A stretch of 64,000 nucleotides of DNA from JAJRPT01 sp965661945 (GTDB lineage: Bacteria; Bacteroidota; Ignavibacteria; Kapaibacteriales; UBA2268). How positions within the stretch are numbered: the stretch's first letter is position 1; each line of letters starts with the position of its first letter. The translations under genes and the position numbers were made by a program. The notes under the pieces are model-generated. The model was not told the origin of the DNA. It searched no databases and was given only the letters and a program-made list of their open reading frames with translations. Positions 1 to 7,560 of this stretch are shown here, piece by piece. The stretch covers positions 113,643-177,642 of the forward strand of contig CBFIFP010000005.1 in the NCBI GenBank assembly GCA_965661945.1. Direction: 5' to 3'.

Positions 1-1313
1 ATGCTTCTGAAGCTAATACAGTTGATATTGAGTATAAATTAAAATTAACTTTAGGACAAAAGCCAGTTATTGCTGCAGAAGTTAAAGAAGGCGACTTTTT
101 ACAACAAAATAGAACAAAAATTGCTGAATTAAAAGATTTTAATGGTCTTGTTATGCGTGAAGTTATGACAAGAGACTTATATCCTCTTTTAAACTATGTA
201 TTTTTTGAAGAAGGTTCATCTGAAATTCCTGAAAGATATATTCCTTTAACAAACGATTATATTTCTTCTTTTAATGATACTACTATTGCTGGTGGAACTC
301 TTGATAAATATTATCACGCTCTTAACATTTTTGGATTTAGATTAACTAAAAATCCAGATTCAAAAATTACTTTAGTTGGATGTAATGATAATGTTACTGA
401 AGCAGAAAAAGGAAATTTAGAATTATCTAAAAAAAGAGCGCAAGTTGTTTATGATTATTTTAAAAATGTTTGGGGCATTTCTGAGGATAGAATGAAAATT
501 GAAACTCGTAATTTCCCAGATGTAAAATCTAATCCAAAAGATTCTTTAGGGCATCAAGAAAACAGAAGAGTAGAGATTAGATGTGATGATTGGTCAATTA
601 TGAAACCTGTTTTTGAAGTTGATCCTAAAACTTTCCCTCAACCTGTTACTATGGAATTCATAACTACTAACGGTATTGCAGACGATATTATTGCTTCTAA
701 AAGAATTGAAATTAAAAGAAATGGTTCTAATTGGAATTTAATTGATGGCTTAGGTGTTGATAAAAACAAAGTTACTTATGACTGGAAATCAACTGCTAAT
801 AAATATCCTATTGTTCCTGATAACGCTCCTTATGTTGCTCAGTTAATTGTAACTACAAAATCTGGTGCTGAGTGTAAATCTGACCCTATTGAAATTCCAG
901 TTTATCATGCGATTACAAGTGACAGAAAAATAGTTTTAGGTTCTGATTCAACGCAAGAAAACTATAGTTTGATTTTATTTCCTTTCAATAGTTCTGCAGC
1001 AGGACCTTTGAATGATAAAATTATGAAAGACTACGTTTATGATAGAGTTTATCCTACATCAAATGTATCTGTAATTGGTCATACTGATAACATTGGTCTT
1101 TATGAATATAATCAAAAACTATCTGATAGAAGATCTAATACTGTTTTTGATGGTATTAATCAAGCATCAAAGAGAAAATATGGTAATTTGGATAAATCTG
1201 GAGTTGGTGAAGACAATCCATTGTATGATAACGACCTACCTGAAGGTAGATTCTACAATAGAACAGTTCAGGTATTAGTTCAAACTCCATTAAGTGAATT
1301 TGATAAAGAATAA
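1..1313 (+). CDS. OmpA-family protein with two OmpA-like domains (5' end outside window)
   Basis: The reading frame is already open at base 3, so the gene starts upstream of the window; the Met codon at 153 is internal. The visible part (about 436 residues) holds two OmpA-like peptidoglycan-binding modules. The first ends in a helix with LSKKRAQVVYDYF and then a HQENRRVEI segment. The second contains the classic IGHTDNIGLYEYNQKLSDRRS motif followed by GRFYNRTVQVLV. Between them is an Ig-like beta stretch of about 110 residues. OmpA modules normally bind diaminopimelate in the periplasm and tether outer-membrane proteins to the wall. A strong terminator follows the stop codon, so this is the last gene of its transcript. 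The missing N terminus probably holds a signal peptide and possibly a barrel or repeat region. Confidence 0.8.
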   Translation, partial: ASEANTVDIEYKLKLTLGQKPVIAAEVKEGDFLQQNRTKIAELKDFNGLVMREVMTRDLYPLLNYVFFEEGSSEIPERYIPLTNDYISSFNDTTIAGGTLDKYYHALNIFGFRLTKNPDSKITLVGCNDNVTEAEKGNLELSKKRAQVVYDYFKNVWGISEDRMKIETRNFPDVKSNPKDSLGHQENRRVEIRCDDWSIMKPVFEVDPKTFPQPVTMEFITTNGIADDIIASKRIEIKRNGSNWNLIDGLGVDKNKVTYDWKSTANKYPIVPDNAPYVAQLIVTTKSGAECKSDPIEIPVYHAITSDRKIVLGSDSTQENYSLILFPFNSSAAGPLNDKIMKDYVYDRVYPTSNVSVIGHTDNIGLYEYNQKLSDRRSNTVFDGINQASKRKYGNLDKSGVGEDNPLYDNDLPEGRFYNRTVQVLVQTPLSEFDKE

Positions 1314-1343
1314 TTTCAACGTTTCATTTTTTTTTTAGTGAAG

Positions 1344-1374
1344 ACCTCCATTTTAGTCGATGGGGGTTTTTTTT
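1344..1374 (+). terminator. Rho-independent terminator after the OmpA-family gene
   Basis: A stem of acctcca paired with tgggggt (one G-U pair) around a 10-base loop, followed by eight T residues. It lies about 30 bases past the stop codon. Confidence 0.8.
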
Positions 1375-1406
1375 ATGTTTAAATAATTAAGATTTTTTTA
1401 AAAGAG

Positions 1407-1873
1407 ATAATTTCAGATTGTCGATTATAATTAAAAAATGATGTCATTCAGAGCGCAGCGAAGAATCCAGTTAGCATTAGCAACTATCTATCGTTTTGTT
1501 TTTGTGCTATTTATGGGTATCATATATTCATCTACTCTGTAGTTGTAGGGTTTTGTTGTGGATTTGGTTTTCTACAACTATTTCACATCTCCGATGTAAT
1601 TAATAATTTATAACTATTATTAATACATATATATTACAAAGATATTATTATTTGTATTAAATTCTATTGGACAATTTGGGATTATATTTGGAAGACACAA
1701 TTAGTAGAAAAGATAAATTCACCCCAGCACCCCACAACTGCGGAGAAATTGAATAGAAATACGTTGTAACTATCTAAAATACAAGATATTAAAGTGTTGA
1801 TATTCTAAGTTAGATTCATTGCTGCGCTCTGAATGACATCATTTTTTAATTATAACCGACAATTTGAAATTAT
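1407..1873. repeat. MITE-like element with 61-bp terminal inverted repeats
   Basis: Bases 1407-1467 and 1813-1873 are inverted copies of each other: 57 of 61 positions match, read by eye. The conserved core includes gtcattcagagcgcagc. The 345 bases between the arms contain no ORF but hold further imperfect inverted repeats (around 1537-1559 against 1722-1744) and a small hairpin near 1591-1603. This explains most of the gene-free stretch 1314-1983. The layout resembles a non-autonomous miniature element or a large palindromic intergenic repeat. A diverged copy of the arm core is present at 8957-8983. Confidence 0.7.
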
Positions 1874-1983
1874 TCAGAAAAGTTGATAGTATTGAATATT
1901 TATAGTTAAAATTAAATTAAATTTAAGAAACTCAATAAAATACAAATACGTATATTTTAAAAAATTCTAATATTAATTTGATT

Positions 1984-2556
1984 ATGTATTTTTATTTATT
2001 TATTTCAATATTTTTAAATACTAACAGTTTTTCAGAAGAAATTAAAACTGAAAGAGATTATTTCTTTTGGCTTTCAGTTGGACCTGGAATGAATAGAAAT
2101 TTGAGATTTGATAAAATTGAACCAAAAGTTGGTAATTCAAAATCAATAAGCTTTAGTATAATTCATAAAAACCAAATTTTTACATTTAAAAATAATCAAA
2201 TTAATCTATTAGATAATGATAATTCAGTAGTTATTGAATATTTTTGTGAAGGAAGTGATTTTCATAATGATTTATCTTTACTATATGGGTATATTATAAA
2301 ATTAGATAATATTTCTTTTTCAATTTCAAGCGGATTAAGCTATTTATCTCATAAGATTAACAATTATGATATTAATTCTATTCAAATAAACTGTGATTCA
2401 TATCATAGAAAATATAGTTTTGGAATACCAATTGAATATAGTAATATGCTTTATTTAAAACATGTTGGTTTAGGTTTTAATTTTTATTTTAATTATAATC
2501 AAGTTCAAAGTTTTATGGGTATCAATTTTTGTATTTCTGTTGGTTCATTCAAATAG
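1984..2556 (+). CDS. Putative secreted / outer-membrane beta-barrel protein, unknown
   Basis: About 190 residues. I chose the ATG at 1984 over the in-frame TTG at 1978. The N terminus (MYFYLFISIFLNTNSFSEE) looks like a short signal peptide. The rest alternates aromatic and polar residues with many Tyr, Phe, Asn and Gly and ends in a short beta strand (GINFCISVGSF), as small outer-membrane barrels often do. I do not recognise a family. It sits alone after the inverted-repeat element and converges on cysQ with a 27-base gap. Confidence 0.5.
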   Translation: MYFYLFISIFLNTNSFSEEIKTERDYFFWLSVGPGMNRNLRFDKIEPKVGNSKSISFSIIHKNQIFTFKNNQINLLDNDNSVVIEYFCEGSDFHNDLSLLYGYIIKLDNISFSISSGLSYLSHKINNYDINSIQINCDSYHRKYSFGIPIEYSNMLYLKHVGLGFNFYFNYNQVQSFMGINFCISVGSFK

Positions 2557-2583
2557 TGAGTTTGAAAAATATTTATAAATATA

Positions 2584-3342
2584 CTAAAACTCAACTCCAC
2601 CAATACAGATAAAATCAGGATTGACTAATTCTTCTTTGTTATATATTAATTTATTTTTATTACTATCGTTTGAAATTACTATTCCACCAGTTGCTTCTAC
2701 AATTGCTTGACCAGCAGCTGTGTCCCATTCCATTGTTGGTCCAAATCTTAAGTAAACATTCGCCTTTCCTTCGGCAATGTGGCAAAATTTTAATGAACTT
2801 CCAAGTTGCTTTTCTTCTGTAATTGGTAGGTCGATATACTTGGATAAGTTACGTTTGTCAGAGTTGCTCTTGATTAAGACTAAGTTGTTCTTTTTAATAG
2901 TAGTAACAACTTTCTCTTTAGTCATATCTTTGTATTTTTTATAAGCAATTTTATCAACTCCACTAAAAAAAGAAAGTGAATATGAAGGTGCATATATAAC
3001 TCCTGCAATTGGCTTTCCATTGTGAATTAATGCAATATTGATAGAGAATTGACCACTTTTTTTAACAAACTCTTTTGTTCCGTCAAGTGGGTCAACACAG
3101 AAGTAATATTCCCAATATTTTCTTTCGTCATAATGCACATTCTCAATTTCTTCTGAAACAATTGGAATTTCAGAGTAATATTTTTGTAAGTAATTAGTAA
3201 TAATATCATTAGATGCAATATCGGCATCAGTTACAGGAGTATTATCCTCTTTATAGCGAACATTTTGGTATTTCTCATAAATGTCTAATACCTTTTTGCC
3301 TGCCTCAACGGCTATTTCATTTATGAGATTAATGTCAATCAT
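2584..3342 (-). CDS. cysQ: 3'(2'),5'-bisphosphate nucleotidase (CysQ-like inositol monophosphatase family)
   Basis: 252 residues, normal for CysQ. Family motifs visible are PVTDAD (about 36-41), the EE pair at 64-65, the metal-binding DPLDGTKEF (about 84-92) and WDTAAGQAI (about 206-214) near the C terminus. These enzymes hydrolyse 3'-phosphoadenosine 5'-phosphate to AMP with Mg2+, which removes the inhibitor left by sulfate assimilation and sulfotransfer. The start codon overlaps the stop of the upstream glycerophosphodiesterase gene by four bases (ATGA), so the pair is cotranslated. A broader inositol-phosphatase role cannot be excluded from motifs alone. Confidence 0.88.
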   Translation of the reverse strand: MIDINLINEIAVEAGKKVLDIYEKYQNVRYKEDNTPVTDADIASNDIITNYLQKYYSEIPIVSEEIENVHYDERKYWEYYFCVDPLDGTKEFVKKSGQFSINIALIHNGKPIAGVIYAPSYSLSFFSGVDKIAYKKYKDMTKEKVVTTIKKNNLVLIKSNSDKRNLSKYIDLPITEEKQLGSSLKFCHIAEGKANVYLRFGPTMEWDTAAGQAIVEATGGIVISNDSNKNKLIYNKEELVNPDFICIGGVEF

Positions 3343-4115
3343 ATTGTTACTGGAAAATATCTATTTAAAATATTTGTGATAGTTCCTGGATAATTTGATA
3401 CGACAGTTTTTATATTGAATTTTTTTATTTTTTCGAGTTCGTACCAATTGTCTATTGAATAAACAGCAAGATAAATTCCATTATCTTTACAATCTTTGTC
3501 TATTTCTGGTGTTAATTCATCAGATGATACTATAAATGCTTCAATTCCATATTTTTCTTTTAATTCCGAAGCAGGAGTATTATTTTCAGGTATTTTTATT
3601 CCTGCAATATGCACTTCTGGGTCTTTTTCTTTTAGTTCTGCTATTAAATTTAAATCGAATGATGCAAATAATGTATATGGTATGTATCCAGATTCTTTAA
3701 CTGTATCGTAAATCTTTTTAGCTTTTTCTTTGTTGTTTTCTTTTTTATTTGATTTTATTTCAATATTCAAATATGCTTTATCTCTTATAAATTCTATTGT
3801 TTCTTCTAATGTTGGTATGCGTTGACTTTGATAATATCTATCAAACCAAGACCCTACATCTAATTTTCTTAAATATTTGTATGGTAAACGTGATATTGGT
3901 TTTCTTCCTTGTGCTGTTCTTCCTAATTTGAAGTCATGATAACAAATTATTTTTCTATCAATGGTCATTTGGACATCTACTTCTATCATATCTGCACCTG
4001 ATTTTATTGCTTCTTCAAATGCAGCAATTGTATTTTCAGGTGCTATTCCAGAGGCTCCTCGATGTGCAGCAACAAAAACTCTTTTTTTATCAACGAATTC
4101 TTTTAGTGTTTCCAT
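3339..4115 (-). CDS. ugpQ: Glycerophosphodiester phosphodiesterase
   Basis: 258 residues, matching the single-domain GDPD family. It has the N-terminal HRGASGIAPENT (His18, Arg19, Glu27), then MIEVDVQ (Glu45, Asp47) and CYHD (His60), which together form the Ca/Mg-dependent active site. There is no signal peptide, so it is probably cytoplasmic. It would release glycerol 3-phosphate and an alcohol from deacylated phospholipids. It overlaps cysQ by four bases and is the first gene of a two-gene unit. Confidence 0.9.
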   Translation of the reverse strand: METLKEFVDKKRVFVAAHRGASGIAPENTIAAFEEAIKSGADMIEVDVQMTIDRKIICYHDFKLGRTAQGRKPISRLPYKYLRKLDVGSWFDRYYQSQRIPTLEETIEFIRDKAYLNIEIKSNKKENNKEKAKKIYDTVKESGYIPYTLFASFDLNLIAELKEKDPEVHIAGIKIPENNTPASELKEKYGIEAFIVSSDELTPEIDKDCKDNGIYLAVYSIDNWYELEKIKKFNIKTVVSNYPGTITNILNRYFPVTI

Positions 4116-4761
4116 TTTTTTTTCAAAATTTGCAAAAATATAATTACTAATTTAATCAAAATATATTTATTTATTTTTCTTTATTCAAAAAAAGTTATAA
4201 TATTTTTAATTTTCAGTAAAAGTTTCTCTTTTAAACGAACTCTCTATTACTTTTCACTTTCGCTCATAAACAAAGAGGGATTATTGTTTTTTTGCAAAAA
4301 AAGGTGTTTTTTGTTTTTTCGGATTTCAGAACTATATAATATACAATAGTTTACAAATTATGGCTAATATTGTGTGCAATTATTATGTAAACTAAATTGG
4401 GTGTTTTTGAAGCTCAGAAGAGATATTTCCCAAACCCGAAAGAGACCTCTCCCAAACCCTCTCCTAAAGGAGAGGGCAATAAATCAATGAGTTACGTGGT
4501 TGTTGTTGTTAAGTAAAATATTAATCTAGAGAATATTTAATTATTTTATTATATTATTTGCTATTTTTATAATATTTGTTTGGAAATGTCAATTTTATTT
4601 TATAAATAACAAATATTATTTTACAAAAAAATAAAATTTTAATTTTTTTTAGGTTTTTAGATAGTGCAAGTGGAATAGGTTTTAAGGATGGTACTCGTAA
4701 ATAAAAAAATTAAAATTTTAAATGAGAAAATTTTTTGTTCCATTTTTTTAATGGGTATAAG
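4116..4761. other. Gene-free AT-rich stretch with one palindromic repeat
   Basis: I see no convincing ORF. The stretch contains the palindrome at 4457-4476 and long A/T tracts. It separates ugpQ (minus) from the adhesin gene (plus), so the promoters of both must lie here; I could not pick a clear TTG/TAnnTTTG pair. A nine-codon ORF at 4722-4751 (start MRKFFVPFF) lies out of frame just before the adhesin ORF. Confidence 0.5.
4457..4476. repeat. Short perfect palindrome, probable dispersed intergenic repeat
   Basis: ccctctcctaaaggagaggg, with nine-base arms, is preceded by related text (acctctcccaaa). I recall this palindrome as common intergenic debris in many genomes. It has no T tract, so it is not a standard terminator. 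Confidence 0.6.
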
Positions 4762-7491
4762 ATGAATTCTATACCAAATTTACGAGGCGTTGTAAGTCCT
4801 ATATCTTACTCACTATTTTTCTTAAAAACTACTTTATTTCAAAAAATTGAATATAATATGACAGGTGCAGATAAATTTGTAGAAATTGTGGGTTCGCATA
4901 CTTTTTCTAAAAATTATATGACAGGACCTTGCACAGGCGCTGAAGTTTGCGGACAAGAATTACATGACCATTTTTATACTATCCCACCCGGACCATTATA
5001 TCCAAAATTATATTCTAACCCACTCGCTGGAATTGATTGTAGCGACCCATGTTTTTGGAAACTTGATGGAAATAGTAATGTTGATGATTTCTATAATTTT
5101 ATTGGTCCTACAAAAGCAGGTGAAGACTTTATTGTAAAAGCAAGAAGTGATGCCAAAGGACTAACCGAAAGAATAAGAGTAAAACATAATGGAGGGATTG
5201 ACTTAAAAGTTGGAAATTGGGATGAAAGTTATCCTCAAATAACATTAGATGACGGAGGTACCGCTGCCCCTACAATAAGATTCTATCGAAATTCTGGTAA
5301 CCCTTCAGACCTTACAGATGTTTATCCTTTCTGGATTCAAGGAAATATAGGTTCTTCAGGTGGATTAAGATTTTTGAGTCAAGAGTTTAGCAATTTTAGA
5401 GCTCCTCTTGGAACTGAAACACCTGTGATACGATTCAAAATTAATTATAATGGCAACCTTGGAGTTAATAAAGAAGTGCCAACTGCGAGATTCCAAGTTA
5501 CAGAAGGCAATGTTTTATTTGACGGTAAAACAACTAGTTCTTTCGATAATCTTCCTTCTGGAGCTGGCAACCGCTTCCTTTGGGCTGCTGAAAAATCGGC
5601 TTTACGGGCTGGGGAAGTTACTGGCTCGCAATGGAATAATTCTAATATTGGCACTCATTCAGCTGCTTTCGGGCTTGATAATACCGCAAGTGGGAGTTAT
5701 ACGCTGGTTGGCGGTAAAGATAATTTTGTACCAGGTAACTTTTCTAATGCAGTTGGGCTAAATAATAAAGTTGAAGAAGATTATTCATTTGCTTCAGGTC
5801 AGGTAAATTCTGTGCTTGCTGACCATGCTAGTGCTTTTGGTCTAAGCAATACAATTAAAGGTGATTATTCTTTTGCATCAGGAGCTAGTAATACAATTAC
5901 AGGGGAATATTCTTATGCATCAGGATATGATAATTATGTAGATGGTAATTATGCTGCTGCATTTGGAAGATTCAATGATGTAACTGGTTACCAAGCAATG
6001 GCTTTTGGTATTAATAATGATGCAACTAGTACTGGTTCTGTTGCTTTTGGTATCAATAATAAATCTGAAGGTGTTGGTTCTATCGCTTTTGGGAATACAT
6101 CCTTTGTTACAAATGCTAGTTCTTTTGGTGGAGGATTTCAAATTGAAAATTATGGTGCAAATTCATTTGCTTATGGTGATGGTATTGAAATTGATGAAAA
6201 TTCAACAAACTGTAATGCTATTGGTGAGGGTATTACTATTGATGGAAACTATAATTCTGCTTTTGGTTCTAGCTTAATAAACGAAGGACATTATTCAACA
6301 GCAATGGGAAATAGATTTAGAGTTGAACATAAAGGTTCTTTTGTAATAGGAGATTTTGATGGTCCATCTTCCCCAATTGATTTTACTACATCTGAAAACA
6401 TAAATGAAATAACTTTAAGATTTACAGGTGATTTAGAGGGAGAATCTAATAGTACTAATAAATGTTATAGGTTTATTACAGAACTTGAAACTGATAATAC
6501 AATTAAAAATGGAGTTTTCTTACATCGTGGTGGTAATTCGTGGGGTTCTTTATCTGATAGAAACCTTAAGAAAAATATTCAAGATATTGACAATCATTCT
6601 ATTTTAGAAAATTTAAGACAAGTACAAATAAAAACTTGGCAATGGAGAGATGGTTGGACATATAAAGATACTGTTAAAATCTGGGATGATTTTTCTCATA
6701 CCTGGTTAGGTCCAATGGCGCAAGATTTTAATAGTAAATTTAGTAATTTTGGGACTGGTGATAATACAAAATTAAATTCTGCTACAATGGATGCTGTTAT
6801 GTTTGCATCAATTCAAGCATTAGCTGATATGGTTGATAGTCATTCTCAAACATTAACTTCAGAAAAAGAAAAAATTGACTCTTTAGATAATTACACAAAA
6901 GAGTTATTAACAAAATCAGAGTTTGAAGGGTTTAAAAATGAAATTGATTGCTTAGATTCAGTTTGTGAAAGAGTTTCAACTTTAGAAACAAACTATACAG
7001 ATTTAAAAAATAATTCTTCTACTTTTTTAACAAAATCAGAATTTAATTCATTTAAAGATCCTATTACTTGTTATGCAGATGCCTGCAAAAGAATTAAAGA
7101 TCTTGAAGATACAATTGAATCTTTAAAAAAACGTCTTGATGAATTAGAAGGTCAAGATAGTTCTGGCGCGGAAGGACCAAAATATAATCAAAATCTAAAC
7201 TTTAATTTTGGTAATTTAGAAAATAATGTGATTTTGGAACAAAATAATCCAAATCCATTTTCTGATGAAACTAAGATTAATTATTATATTCCTTCTGATT
7301 TTTCTGGTCAAGCAGAATTAATGCTATCTGACGAAAAAGGAAGCACTGTAATCAAAAAACTTGAGGCATGTATTGGAAAACCTTGTTCAATTACAATTTC
7401 AGCGGAGGGCTTGAATACAGGAGTTTACGTTTACGCACTTTTACTCGACGGAAAAATCATCAAATCACAAAAAATGATGATAATTAAGTAA
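4762..7491 (+). CDS. T9SS-secreted adhesin: YadA-like head, S74 chaperone domain, coiled coil, type A sorting domain
   Basis: 909 residues from the ATG at 4762; the frame also allows a TTG at 4735. Domain order (numbering from 4762): an N-terminal beta-rich part; about 298-520, repeats of 14-16 residues of the YadA-head type (units such as SAAFGLDNTASGSY, SFASGQVNSV, AMAFGINNDATS); about 598-690, a peptidase S74 / tail-spike intramolecular chaperone module starting SDRNLKKNI and containing WLGPMAQDF; a coiled coil with a duplicated unit (LLTKSEFEGFK / FLTKSEFNSFK); and from about 825 a T9SS type A sorting domain (NPNPFSDETKINYYIP ... GVYVYALLLDGK). Inferred role: a surface trimer or fibre. 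I see no clear Sec signal peptide at either start, so the 5' end may be damaged or mis-started. Confidence 0.75.
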   Translation: MNSIPNLRGVVSPISYSLFFLKTTLFQKIEYNMTGADKFVEIVGSHTFSKNYMTGPCTGAEVCGQELHDHFYTIPPGPLYPKLYSNPLAGIDCSDPCFWKLDGNSNVDDFYNFIGPTKAGEDFIVKARSDAKGLTERIRVKHNGGIDLKVGNWDESYPQITLDDGGTAAPTIRFYRNSGNPSDLTDVYPFWIQGNIGSSGGLRFLSQEFSNFRAPLGTETPVIRFKINYNGNLGVNKEVPTARFQVTEGNVLFDGKTTSSFDNLPSGAGNRFLWAAEKSALRAGEVTGSQWNNSNIGTHSAAFGLDNTASGSYTLVGGKDNFVPGNFSNAVGLNNKVEEDYSFASGQVNSVLADHASAFGLSNTIKGDYSFASGASNTITGEYSYASGYDNYVDGNYAAAFGRFNDVTGYQAMAFGINNDATSTGSVAFGINNKSEGVGSIAFGNTSFVTNASSFGGGFQIENYGANSFAYGDGIEIDENSTNCNAIGEGITIDGNYNSAFGSSLINEGHYSTAMGNRFRVEHKGSFVIGDFDGPSSPIDFTTSENINEITLRFTGDLEGESNSTNKCYRFITELETDNTIKNGVFLHRGGNSWGSLSDRNLKKNIQDIDNHSILENLRQVQIKTWQWRDGWTYKDTVKIWDDFSHTWLGPMAQDFNSKFSNFGTGDNTKLNSATMDAVMFASIQALADMVDSHSQTLTSEKEKIDSLDNYTKELLTKSEFEGFKNEIDCLDSVCERVSTLETNYTDLKNNSSTFLTKSEFNSFKDPITCYADACKRIKDLEDTIESLKKRLDELEGQDSSGAEGPKYNQNLNFNFGNLENNVILEQNNPNPFSDETKINYYIPSDFSGQAELMLSDEKGSTVIKKLEACIGKPCSITISAEGLNTGVYVYALLLDGKIIKSQKMMIIK

Positions 7492-7502
7492 TACATATCC
7501 GC

Positions 7503-7526
7503 AGGGAACGCAGATCTGCGTTCCCT
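7503..7526. repeat. Perfect 24-bp palindrome between two T9SS cargo genes
   Basis: Left half agggaacgcaga, right half its exact reverse complement. It lies 12 bases after the adhesin stop and has no following T run. Probably a dispersed intergenic palindrome that could also act as an RNA hairpin boundary. Confidence 0.65.
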
Positions 7527-7560
7527 ACAATATTTCAAAACAAATTCAAGGAATAAAAAA

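Noticed and set aside
1557..1565. DnaA box tgtggattt
   Set aside because: Single, with a mismatch, inside the inverted-repeat element.
5445..6277. Long open frames antisense or out of frame with the adhesin repeats
   Set aside because: Low-complexity translations (runs of Leu, Val, Ile) that mirror the repeats of the adhesin gene on other frames.
5653..6330. CRISPR-like or tandem DNA repeat in the adhesin gene
   Set aside because: Repeats are at protein level (YadA-head units of 14-16 residues) with diverged DNA and no spacers.
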